From Boseongicola sp. SB0662_bin_57 (lineage in GTDB: Bacteria > Pseudomonadota > Alphaproteobacteria > Rhodobacterales > Rhodobacteraceae), in NCBI GenBank assembly GCA_009839535.1, contig VXPN01000244.1:1-17170 (forward strand): a stretch of 17,170 nt of DNA, in the 5' to 3' direction. The position numbers were made by a program, and so were the translations under genes. Of this stretch, positions 1 through 7,026 are shown in pieces. Position 1 is the first letter of the stretch; every line of letters begins with the position of its first letter. Below the pieces are notes generated by a model that searched no databases, was not told the origin of the DNA, and worked only from the letters and a program-made list of their open reading frames with translations.

Positions 1-109
1 TTTCCTGATCCGGGCCAAGCCAAGGACCAAAGACGGTCAGCTGTTCGGCGCCTGCACTGCCCGTGGCCAGTGCCATCACGGCCGCGCTGGCAAGTAGTGA
101 TCTGTTCAT
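1..109 (-). CDS. aglE: Sugar ABC transporter substrate-binding protein, N-terminus only (probable alpha-glucoside AglE type)
   Basis: Only the first 36 codons lie in the window; the gene continues past base 1. The ATG at 109-107 is preceded on the minus strand by a good GGGAGAG ribosome site. The peptide begins with a classic Sec signal peptide (MNRSLL, then a hydrophobic Ala-rich core) with a likely cleavage after A-G-A at residue 21. The mature start, EQLTVFGPWLGPDQE, resembles the first beta strand of family-1 extracellular solute-binding proteins. From memory it is closest to AglE, whose mature part has a similar T(I/V)FGPW stretch. Such proteins capture alpha-glucosides in the periplasm for an AglFG-K importer. 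The divergent LacI-family regulator and shared operator region fit the agl arrangement. The transporter class is fairly safe. The AglE assignment is an inference from a short peptide and context. Confidence 0.6.
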   Translation of the reverse strand, partial: MNRSLLASAAVMALATGSAGAEQLTVFGPWLGPDQE

Positions 110-168
110 GAAGCTCTCCCTATATCCGAACCCGAAGGCCCGTTCGATGGTTGTCGCGCTGAGATTCT

Positions 169-180
169 CAAAGCGCTTTG
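169..180. promoter_or_regulatory. LacI-family operator, perfect 12-bp palindrome
   Basis: CAAAGCGCTTTG is a perfect inverted repeat with the central CG typical of LacI/GalR-family operators. It lies 60 bp upstream of the binding-protein start and 118 bp upstream of the divergent repressor gene. A minus-strand TTGACA at 217-212 followed after 17 bp by a weak GATGTT at 194-189 could be the transporter promoter. The operator would then sit just downstream of it, a position suited to repression. Confidence 0.75.
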
Positions 181-242
181 GATAGCACAACATCCCCGAC
201 ATTTTTCCTCATGTCAACGTGAATCTTGACAAATATTTATCT

Positions 243-270
243 TTGACAATTTGCTGCCGTTTCGTATTCT
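243..270 (+). promoter_or_regulatory. Probable sigma70-type promoter of the LacI-family gene
   Basis: TTGACA at 243-248 is followed after 16 bp by TATTCT at 265-270, a good -35/-10 pair in an AT-rich patch. Transcription would start near 277, about 20 bases before the ATG at 299. A second TTGACA at 226-231 has no convincing -10 at the right distance. Confidence 0.55.
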
Positions 271-280
271 CTCGCAGAAC

Positions 281-296
281 TTGAAACCGCTTTGAA
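281..296. promoter_or_regulatory. Second, imperfect LacI-type operator next to the repressor start codon
   Basis: TTGAAACCGCTTTGAA pairs with its own reverse complement at 12 of 16 positions and keeps the AAA-n-CG-n-TTT core of the perfect site at 169-180. It lies between the predicted transcription start and the ATG at 299, so it could mediate autorepression. Confidence 0.5.
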
Positions 297-298
297 CA

Positions 299-1378
299 AT
301 GAACCTGAAGGAATTCTCACACCGAATCGGGCTTTCTCCCACGACCGTCAGCCGTGCTCTGAACGGGTATCCTGAAGTCAGCGAGAGAACCCGGCGGAAG
401 GTCCTGGAGTCCGCGGAACGGCTCGGCTACACCCCGAATTCCCGAGCGGCGCGCCTGGCAACGGGCCGTGCCATGACGATCGGCCACATCCTGCCCCTGT
501 CGAAGGAGCACGAAATGGTGAATCCGATCTTCTCGGACTTCATCGCAGGTGCAGGCGAACAGTATTCCAGGTCCGGCTACGACCTTTCGCTCTCCGTCGT
601 GCGGGACGAAGACGAAGCGGAAGCCTACCGGGATCTCGCCACGCGCGGCGTGGTCGATGGCGTCGTGATCCATGGTCCCAAGGTGGAAGACCCCCGTATC
701 CGCCTGCTCGGCGATCTCGGCCTGCCCTTCGTCGTTCACGGAAGGTCAAGCAGGGTACACGGCGAATACAACTGGGTCGATGTCAACAACCGGCGCGCGT
801 TCTCGCGCGCGACGGAATTCCTGCTTGACCTCGGGCACCGCAGGATCGGCCTGATCAACGGGCTTGACGGAATGGACTTTGCCACCCGCCGGCTGAACGG
901 ATACAGTGACGCGCTTGAGGCACGCGGCATTGCCCGGGATCCGGAACTGGTCTTCAGTGGCGAGATGACTGAAAACTACGGCTTCGCCACGACCTTGCAG
1001 ATGCTCGATTCGCGCAACCCGCCGACGGCGTTCCTGATATCGTCGATCATCCCTGCGATGGGAGCCCGGAGAGCGCTTCACGATCGCGGCATCGGCCTCG
1101 GAGATGAGGTGTCCGTCGTGATCCATGACGACGACCTGTCCTATTTCCGGAATGACGGAGACGTTCCGATCTTCACCGCCACGCGTTCCTCGGTCCGGGA
1201 AGCGGGGCGTCTTTGCGCCGATATCCTTCTCGACTCGATCCGCGACGCCCAGGGCGAACGTCGACATGTTCTTCTCGAGGCGGATCTCACGGTGGGACAA
1301 TCGACCGGCCCGGCGCCGGCAATGCGTCACTTGCTTGGCCGTGACCAGGCCGATGCCCCTCGCGGCCTGGCACGCTGA
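299..1378 (+). CDS. aglR: LacI-family transcriptional repressor, probable AglR
   Basis: A 359-residue protein of usual LacI/GalR length. Residues 1-50 form the LacI helix-turn-helix: KEFSHRIGLSPTTVSRALNG, then the R-KVLESAERLGYTPN helix and the hinge around RAARLATG. Residues 60-340 are a periplasmic-binding-protein-like effector domain. The ATG at 299 is chosen because the HTH begins almost immediately. There is no clear Shine-Dalgarno, so the mRNA may be nearly leader-initiated. It diverges from the sugar-transporter gene with operators between them. Such regulators repress sugar uptake genes and release DNA on binding the sugar. Assignment to AglR (alpha-glucoside regulator) rests on this divergent arrangement and the AglE-like neighbour. 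The LacI family itself is certain. The effector is inferred. Confidence 0.9.
   Translation: MNLKEFSHRIGLSPTTVSRALNGYPEVSERTRRKVLESAERLGYTPNSRAARLATGRAMTIGHILPLSKEHEMVNPIFSDFIAGAGEQYSRSGYDLSLSVVRDEDEAEAYRDLATRGVVDGVVIHGPKVEDPRIRLLGDLGLPFVVHGRSSRVHGEYNWVDVNNRRAFSRATEFLLDLGHRRIGLINGLDGMDFATRRLNGYSDALEARGIARDPELVFSGEMTENYGFATTLQMLDSRNPPTAFLISSIIPAMGARRALHDRGIGLGDEVSVVIHDDDLSYFRNDGDVPIFTATRSSVREAGRLCADILLDSIRDAQGERRHVLLEADLTVGQSTGPAPAMRHLLGRDQADAPRGLAR
1345..1370 (+). terminator. Weak candidate terminator hairpin at the 3' end of the LacI-family gene
   Basis: CCAGGCCG (1345-1352) and CGGCCTGG (1363-1370) form a perfect 8-bp GC-rich stem with a 10-base loop, overlapping the last codons. No T-run follows, so intrinsic termination is doubtful. 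Confidence 0.25.
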
Positions 1379-1486
1379 CCTGGTTCCTTTGCTTGCAGCG
1401 GTGCATGCGGCTGATCGGGCGAGTTGAGCCATTTGAGGCTGGAATCGGTTGGCCGCTCAGGGCCCCCTCGATGAACGGGAGAGTCA

Positions 1487-1518
1487 GACAGGCTTGTGAC
1501 AGCTTCAGCGAGTAACCT
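1487..1518 (+). promoter_or_regulatory. Putative TctD box and promoter of the ATP-citrate-lyase-like operon
   Basis: Two tandem 11-bp repeats, GACAGGCTTGT (1487-1497) and GACAGCTTCAG (1498-1508), are followed by TAACCT at 1513-1518 as a candidate -10. The first base of the second repeat lies exactly 15 bp before the -10-like hexamer. This spacing is the same as in the GACAG repeat pair upstream of tctC (9294-9325). Direct repeats with an 11-bp period overlapping the -35 region are typical of OmpR/PhoB-family activator sites. Transcription would start near 1525, giving a leader of about 45 bases. Binding by TctD is an inference. Confidence 0.55.
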
Positions 1519-1568
1519 GCGCCGAAATCCCCTCGCCCCAGGCCGGCGATCATTGGAGGAGCGCACGC

Positions 1569-2882
1569 ATGCAGGTTACCGGACTGCTGCACGGGTCCAG
1601 ATTGCTGAAGCACGTGGATTTCCCTTGCCCGGAAGTGCTGGGGCCCGGCGCGAGCGAAGACGAAATCCAGGCGTTGATCGAAAGGCACGGGCCGGTCTTC
1701 GTAAAACCCGTCTTCAAGGGCGGCGTCGGGAAAAAGGGCAAGGCAGGTCTTGTCGCCAGGGCGCGCGACCTGAAGTCGGCGCTGGCCGAAAAGGAGCGGC
1801 TCTATTTCGCGACGCATCGGCATGGCAATGCCGTCGCAAAGGCCAACGGCGTGACCTTCGAGGCGGGCGTGCCAGCTGAGCACGAGGTGTACTTCTCGAT
1901 CACGGACGACAGCCGCTTTCGCGCGCCGACGATGACCCTGACCCATCGCGGCGGCGTCGATATCGAGGAACTCGGCAAGGACGAGATCGCGACCGTCCCG
2001 TTCGACGCACTGACCGGGCTGAAAGCCTTTGTCGTCGCGAACGCGCTCTCGGACATCAGAGCGCCGAAGGAAATCATCTCGCCGCTGGTTCAGCAATTGC
2101 CGAAGCTCTGGGAGCTGATGCACCACTACGGCATGACCACGCTGGAGCTGAATCCGATCAGGATGCAGGCTGGCAGGAACGGTCGGCTTGCGCCGGTTGC
2201 CTGCGACTTCAAATGCGGGTTCGACAGGGACGATCCCCGAATGTTGCGCCTGGGGCTCCCGGATCAGCTCTTCGCGTCCGACATTTCGGCGTTTGAACAG
2301 GAAGTGAACCAGCTCCGCACCCACCAGGGACAGTCGGACGTGTTCGTGATCAACGAAGGCGGCACCATTCTGGCGCCGACCTTTGGCGGCGGTGCAAACA
2401 GCCTTGTGACCGAAGTGCTTGGGGATGCGGCGACAATCTCTTCGGATTTCGGCGGCAATCCGCCCTACGAGAAGATGAAGGCCGTGGCTTCGATCTGTTA
2501 CAAGCACTTCCTGCCGCAGGCGAACGTGCTCTTCATCATCGGCGGCAAGTCGAACAACACCGACATCCTGGAGACCTTCCGGGGCATGGGAGATGCCCTG
2601 CGCGAGCACTTTGCAGCGCACGGCCCGGTGCCGCTCTATGTTGTCGCGGGGCGAGGCGGCCCAAACCTCGTGCGCGGCTTTGGCAACCTCGCCGACACGC
2701 TGGACAGCCTCGGCCTGCCATACCGGTTCTTCGGATTCGACAGCGCAATCTCCGAAGTCGTGAACTACGCCAAGCAGGTCGATCAATGGATGCGCGACGG
2801 CGGCCGGGAGGAGATTGCCCGGCTCCTGGGAATTTCCGCTGCGGCCCGAGAGGGAGAAAGAAAGTGCACAAGCAAGGCATAG
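1569..2882 (+). CDS. ATP-citrate-lyase-like small subunit (ATP-grasp plus citrate-binding domain)
   Basis: 437 residues, similar to the N-terminal part of eukaryotic ATP-citrate lyase and to bacterial AclB. Residues 1-245 are an ATP-grasp/succinyl-CoA-synthetase-beta-like domain. It has a nucleotide-binding Lys in VFVKP (K46) with the following GGVGKKGKAG loop, the GGVDIEE strand (128-134) and metal-site residues in LELNP (E193, N195). Residues 255-405 match the citrate-binding domain: FGGGANS, IIGGKSNNT (N329/N330, T331) and GRGGPN (R362). By remembered alignment these correspond to human Asn346, Thr348 and Arg379, which hold citrate. The ATG at 1569 has GGAGGA at 1555-1560. The 3' end overlaps the next gene by 19 bases, so the two are translated together. 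The role would be ATP-dependent activation of citrate to citryl-CoA together with the large subunit. The family is clear. Citrate as substrate is well supported but not proven. Confidence 0.85.
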   Translation: MQVTGLLHGSRLLKHVDFPCPEVLGPGASEDEIQALIERHGPVFVKPVFKGGVGKKGKAGLVARARDLKSALAEKERLYFATHRHGNAVAKANGVTFEAGVPAEHEVYFSITDDSRFRAPTMTLTHRGGVDIEELGKDEIATVPFDALTGLKAFVVANALSDIRAPKEIISPLVQQLPKLWELMHHYGMTTLELNPIRMQAGRNGRLAPVACDFKCGFDRDDPRMLRLGLPDQLFASDISAFEQEVNQLRTHQGQSDVFVINEGGTILAPTFGGGANSLVTEVLGDAATISSDFGGNPPYEKMKAVASICYKHFLPQANVLFIIGGKSNNTDILETFRGMGDALREHFAAHGPVPLYVVAGRGGPNLVRGFGNLADTLDSLGLPYRFFGFDSAISEVVNYAKQVDQWMRDGGREEIARLLGISAAAREGERKCTSKA

Positions 2883-5575
2883 AGGGCTTTCCGTACTACC
2901 TGGGCATTCGATCGCTGAGCGAGATCGCGACGCGCGAAGATCGAGTCTGCGTACTGAACATACTCGGCGGCGAATCCCGGCAGGTCACGCCAACCAGCCA
3001 TGCGTTTTCGGGCGGGAACGTCGTGTTCGGCACCTCGCCCGGTCGCGCAGGCAGCGCGCTGAGGACGCCTGCCGGCGACATTCCGGTCTTCAACAACGTG
3101 CGCGAAGGGCTGGATGCCGGCCATGCCTTCAACGTTGGCGTGGTCTACCTGCCGCCCTCGGGCGTGCGCGACGGGGTGGCGGAACTTGTCCGTGTCAATG
3201 AGCGCCTCGCCAAGATCGTCATCATCACCGAAAAGATCGCGGTCCACGACGCGCGAGAAATCCGGGCAATGGCGCAGGCGAACGGGATCGACGTCGTCGG
3301 GGGAAACTGCCTCGGGGTCGCGGACAGCTGGAACCGTGTCCGCATCGGCGGGGCGCTTGGCGGGGATCACCCCGAGGAGTCGCTCCTGAAGGGTTCAATC
3401 TCGATCTTCTCCAATTCCGGTGGCTTCACGACCACCATCGCCCAGTATCTCGCCACGGAAGGCTGGGGCACGACAACGCTGATCTCATCAGGCAAGGACG
3501 TCTACATTCATTATTCCGCGCGCGACTTCGCGCACGCGCTGAAAGCCGACGAAAGGACCAAGGCAGCCGTGCTGTACGTGGAACCCGGCGGCTACTACGA
3601 GCACGCCGTGGACTTCGGCAAGCCCGTCGTTGCATGCGTGGTGGGGCGCTGGAAATCCAGGCTGACCCGCGCGGTCGGGCACGCTGGCGCGATGGCCGGC
3701 AGCGGCGACAGAGCCGAGGACAAGGAACGCTGGTTCATCGAGGCGTTTGGCGTCGACGGGCTGTATGCACCGGACAATCCTGCAGTCTCGGCAAGGGGCG
3801 CTGTCGTGACAAACATCGCCGACATTCCGGCAGCGCTCACCGCCGTGATGAGGCTCTCCGGAATTGAACCCGACTTTGACTCGACTGGAAGCCTGTCCCT
3901 GAAGCCCTGGCTCGCGAACGACAGGGGCCTTGCGCTGCCAGCCAACCTGTCCCTGCCGCCTGTTCGCGCCATGACCCCCTACGACGGCCAGATCGCCGCG
4001 CTCAAGGACCAGGTCGGCGCGGTTGTTGCGCGCCAGAACATGAAGGACAGGTCCGGAGCATCGGTGATGGATCCGAAGTCTCAGGTGACGAGCGTGCACG
4101 GACATTCCGTGCTTGATCTGGCACTTGAACCGCTCGAGGCAAATTTCGCGCTGCCACTTGTCCACGAGATTGCGACCGAAAACGACCGCGCGCTGCTGGA
4201 CATAGCGGTCGCTGCCGAGGTCAACCTGGTCGGTGACCCGATCCTGGCGGCGGCAGACGCTGCCCGGGAAGCCGGCAATGCGCCGAACGCCGTGATGGCT
4301 GCCGCGGCGGCCATCGTCGGACCGAACAGGGTCGAACGGGCGTTGGCCTGCACGGACGCACTGATTGAGCTGTTCTCCCGTTCGGGGCTCCTGGACGGCT
4401 CCGACGAGACGTTCGACACGGGCGCCATTGCCGTCAACGAAGATGCCCGCGCCCTGTTCCTGGCCGGGGCGGAGGATGCCGACGATCCTCGACCAGAAGC
4501 CATGCTCGCCGCAGTGAAGGCCCGGGGCGGAGAATCGGCATTCCTGAAATTCCTGTGCACGTTGAACGGACGCCTGAATCGCGATGCGATCCTTGCCGCG
4601 ATCGCCCTGACAATCTCCTGGAGCCCGCTGATGAGAAAGCGGATCACCGCACTGACGGCACGGACGCTGCCGTGGTACCTGCGGCTCTACGGCGTCATGG
4701 TCGGCGCGACAATCCCCGGCAGGCGCCACCAGCCCGGCTCCCTCTGCGGCATCCCCCGCGAAGAGCGTTACTCGAAATGGACCATGGCGGATCTCTGCTT
4801 TCTGGCCGTGACCGGCAAGAGACCGACCGTTGAGGAGGCCCTGCCGCTGCAGATTCTTGTCGGTCTTCTGATCTCTAACGGCCCGGGCGCGATTTCGGCC
4901 CAAGGCGCGAAGGGTGCCGTCGCGGCAGACGGGCCCCAGACACCGGAGCGCGTCCAGATCAACAAGGCGATGCTCGGCTTTCTCAGCCATTGCGGCTACA
5001 GCCACGGCGGCAACGGCTATGAAGGGATGGCCTTCCTTCTGGAGCAATTCGAAGGCAAGGGCTTGAAGGACCCAACCGACCCGGATCACGGGCTTGACCT
5101 GAAGAAGATGGCTCGCGACTTCGCGACCGGCTACCAACGCGCCAAGGCCGACGCGAAGGAAGTCGGTGCAGAGGTGCGGGCGCTTCCCGGAATCCACCAT
5201 CCCGTCTTCAAGGGCCAGCCTGTCAATTTCGACCCTCGAGAGCGGTTCATTGCCCAATTCCTGGCGAAGCGCGGGGACTACAATGTCTTCCACGCCTTCT
5301 ATCGTGAACTGGTTCAGGCGCTCTACGATGCCGGTGCCAGCCGCTACGTGTTCTGCGTCAACGTCGACGCCGTCATCGCGGCGCTTCTGCTTGCGCTGCT
5401 CTGGAAGGACTTCCGGTCGGGATCGCTCTCACGGCGCGATCTCGAAAATGCGGCATTCACCGTGTTCCTCCATGGTCGCATGATCGGTTCAGCGGCAGAG
5501 ATTGATGATCATCTGAACCGGGGGCGAAACATGGACACTCGCACACCGGCATCAGCGTGCGCACATGTCGTCTGA
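2864..5575 (+). CDS. ATP-citrate-lyase-like large subunit with an extra citrate-synthase-like module
   Basis: Start chosen at GTG 2864 (903 aa) because AGGGAGA at 2851-2857 sits 6 bases before it; an in-frame ATG at 2786 would overlap the previous gene far more and has no ribosome site. Residues 1-340 are succinyl-CoA-synthetase-alpha-like: CoA-site stretches GTSPGRAG, YLPPSG, ITEKIAVHD and GGNCLGV, FSNSGG, the VEPGG Glu (E240), and phosphohistidine H273 in VGHAGA. Residues 575-885 are citrate-synthase-like, with H714 (GYSHGGNG), H779 (PGIHHP) and D835 (VNVDAV) matching the synthase His/His/Asp triad. Between them, about 390-560 looks like a second, degenerate citrate-synthase-like stretch in which GPNRVERA replaces the His motif. 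Chlorobium-type AclA is about 610 aa, so this protein is about 290 longer. It would take phosphate and CoA to make citryl-CoA and cleave it to acetyl-CoA and oxaloacetate. It may belong to the divergent 'type II' lyases reported from Magnetococcus and tubeworm symbionts. Confidence 0.8.
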   Translation: MHKQGIEGFPYYLGIRSLSEIATREDRVCVLNILGGESRQVTPTSHAFSGGNVVFGTSPGRAGSALRTPAGDIPVFNNVREGLDAGHAFNVGVVYLPPSGVRDGVAELVRVNERLAKIVIITEKIAVHDAREIRAMAQANGIDVVGGNCLGVADSWNRVRIGGALGGDHPEESLLKGSISIFSNSGGFTTTIAQYLATEGWGTTTLISSGKDVYIHYSARDFAHALKADERTKAAVLYVEPGGYYEHAVDFGKPVVACVVGRWKSRLTRAVGHAGAMAGSGDRAEDKERWFIEAFGVDGLYAPDNPAVSARGAVVTNIADIPAALTAVMRLSGIEPDFDSTGSLSLKPWLANDRGLALPANLSLPPVRAMTPYDGQIAALKDQVGAVVARQNMKDRSGASVMDPKSQVTSVHGHSVLDLALEPLEANFALPLVHEIATENDRALLDIAVAAEVNLVGDPILAAADAAREAGNAPNAVMAAAAAIVGPNRVERALACTDALIELFSRSGLLDGSDETFDTGAIAVNEDARALFLAGAEDADDPRPEAMLAAVKARGGESAFLKFLCTLNGRLNRDAILAAIALTISWSPLMRKRITALTARTLPWYLRLYGVMVGATIPGRRHQPGSLCGIPREERYSKWTMADLCFLAVTGKRPTVEEALPLQILVGLLISNGPGAISAQGAKGAVAADGPQTPERVQINKAMLGFLSHCGYSHGGNGYEGMAFLLEQFEGKGLKDPTDPDHGLDLKKMARDFATGYQRAKADAKEVGAEVRALPGIHHPVFKGQPVNFDPRERFIAQFLAKRGDYNVFHAFYRELVQALYDAGASRYVFCVNVDAVIAALLLALLWKDFRSGSLSRRDLENAAFTVFLHGRMIGSAAEIDDHLNRGRNMDTRTPASACAHVV

Positions 5576-5949
5576 TGCTGGTCCCCCGGCGGAACAACCA
5601 GGGCATCCGCGCCGTTGCCATTCCCGCTGGCGCGAATCTGGCGGAGGACATCTTTGGCGGCGGGCTGATGTCGCAGATGGACCTGGCCGCGGGGACACTG
5701 GCGGCACTCACGTCGAGAGGCCGACGTGCAACCGTTGCCGTTGGCGCAATGAAGTTTCGCCGTCCCGTGAGAGCCGGATCCGAGGTGTCCCTGCACGCAT
5801 CAGTGGAGGCCATCGGGCGCACGTCAATGCGGATCCATGCCGAAGCCTGGCGTCGTGAGCGGCACGGCAAGGCCTGCGAACAGGTCGCGGAAGCGACGTC
5901 CACGTTCGTCGCGCTGGACACAGGGGGCAAGCCAACGCTATTCGGCTGA
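5575..5949 (+). CDS. Acyl-CoA thioesterase, YciA-like hotdog fold
   Basis: 124 residues from the ATG at 5575, which shares its first base with the last base of the upstream TGA (TGATG), so translation is probably coupled. A GTG at 5557 (130 aa) is the alternative; neither has a clear ribosome site. The sequence has the YciA/acyl-CoA hydrolase signature: A-(I/M)-PA-N-x2-x-DIFGG followed by LMSQMD (residues 14-36), with the likely catalytic Asp at D25. Later come a beta strand MKFRRPVRAG (59-68) and the TFVALD-x3-KP end (110-120). It would hydrolyse acyl-CoA to free acid and CoA. Placed third in the lyase operon, it might act on an acyl-CoA made there or recycle CoA. The substrate cannot be read from the sequence. 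The last 12 bases overlap the convergent binding-protein gene. Confidence 0.8.
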   Translation: MLVPRRNNQGIRAVAIPAGANLAEDIFGGGLMSQMDLAAGTLAALTSRGRRATVAVGAMKFRRPVRAGSEVSLHASVEAIGRTSMRIHAEAWRRERHGKACEQVAEATSTFVALDTGGKPTLFG

Positions 5950-7026
5950 TTCGCGGTCCCTGTCCTTTGGGAAAGCTGCCTGCCAACGTGCAACGAATTC
6001 CCTTCGCTTGTGCTGGTCCAGTCCAACCAGGAGCGCGAGCGACAGCGGAATCGGCCGCAGGCTGACATCGGGATTTTCGGGCAATCGCATCGCGGGATGC
6101 ACGCCCTCGTTCGTGTCAACGATCAGATTGGCCGACCGCAAAGCGGACCGACCAGGCTCGGAAAGCAGGAAGTCAATGAACTTTCCCGCCAGTTCCGGCA
6201 TCGTGGCATGCCGGGGAATCAGTGCCGCACGGGCCAGAACCAACGTGTAGTCGTCAGGTGCGACAACGACGATGTCCGGGTTCTTGTCTGCGCGGGCCAG
6301 CGCATAGGAGCCCAGAACATTGTAGGCTACCAGGTAGTCGCCGCTGGCGACGCCATCGATGATCGCGGCCGAACAGCAGGTTGCGACGGCACCACTCCTG
6401 CCGAAGGCCTCGATGAGACGGCCGAAAGTCGTCGCCTGCTGCGAGTCGGCAAAGGCAAACAGGTAGCCCAGCCCCGATGCCTCGATGTCATAGGTCGCGA
6501 CACGCCCGCGAAACGCGCTGTCTTCGGGTCGGAGCAAGTCAATCAGGTCGAAGCGAGACCTGGGCGCTTGGGCACTGCCGATCGTGTTCCTGTTGTAGAC
6601 GATTGCCGCCGGCTCCCAGGTTATTCCGAAGACCTCGTCGCGCCAGTTCGAAACTGTTGGCAGCTTCGCCGTTTCGTCGGATCGATAAGGAACGGCGCAG
6701 CCGTCATTCGCGAGCTTGACCTGCTGGTCGATCGACGAACTGACGACGAGATCCGCCGCCACGGAGGTGGACCGGCAATCTGCCTCAGTCGCCAGATACA
6801 GATCGTTGGACGCCCACTGTTCGTAATCGATCCGGGTTCCGTCCGAGCGTGTCACAAACGTCTGAAGAACAGGCTCGAAGAGGGCGATATCGGTCGTGCC
6901 ACGCACCGTCAAATGCACTTCCGCCTGCATCGGCCCGTAGGATCTTGTCGCCTCGGGCATCGGTTCGCATACAGCGGCGTTTCCCAAGAGGGCCAAGCCA
7001 AGTGCCAGTCCGTCGAATCGTCTCAT
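5938..7026 (-). CDS. Periplasmic substrate-binding protein in the TctDE sensor operon
   Basis: 362 residues beginning with MRRFDG and a hydrophobic signal peptide, likely cleaved around residues 19-21. The mature part has features of ABC-type extracellular solute-binding proteins of the iron/thiamine/phosphoglycerate group: RGTTDIALFEPVLQTF near the N-terminus, then WRDEVFGITWEPAAIVYN, and a DYTLVLARAALIP strand near the C-terminal lobe. Its ATG overlaps the stop of the sensor kinase gene by 4 bases (ATGA), so it is translated with the kinase. No ABC permease or ATPase is nearby. This arrangement suggests a sensory accessory protein presenting ligand to TctE rather than a transport component, similar in idea to PgtC in phosphoglycerate regulation. 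The fold is confident. The sensory role is an inference. The gene ends 12 bases inside the convergent thioesterase gene. Confidence 0.75.
   Translation of the reverse strand: MRRFDGLALGLALLGNAAVCEPMPEATRSYGPMQAEVHLTVRGTTDIALFEPVLQTFVTRSDGTRIDYEQWASNDLYLATEADCRSTSVAADLVVSSSIDQQVKLANDGCAVPYRSDETAKLPTVSNWRDEVFGITWEPAAIVYNRNTIGSAQAPRSRFDLIDLLRPEDSAFRGRVATYDIEASGLGYLFAFADSQQATTFGRLIEAFGRSGAVATCCSAAIIDGVASGDYLVAYNVLGSYALARADKNPDIVVVAPDDYTLVLARAALIPRHATMPELAGKFIDFLLSEPGRSALRSANLIVDTNEGVHPAMRLPENPDVSLRPIPLSLALLVGLDQHKRREFVARWQAAFPKDRDRESAE

Noticed and set aside
1287..2786. Minus-strand open frame of about 500 codons opposite the small lyase subunit and the LacI-family 3' end
   Set aside because: Antisense shadow of the ATP-grasp/citrate-binding gene, with no recognisable motif.
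3488..5293. Minus-strand open frame of about 600 codons opposite the large lyase subunit
   Set aside because: It is fully antisense to a gene with clear domains, gives an unfamiliar Arg/His/Gly-rich peptide and has no ribosome site. Such frames are common opposite GC-rich genes.
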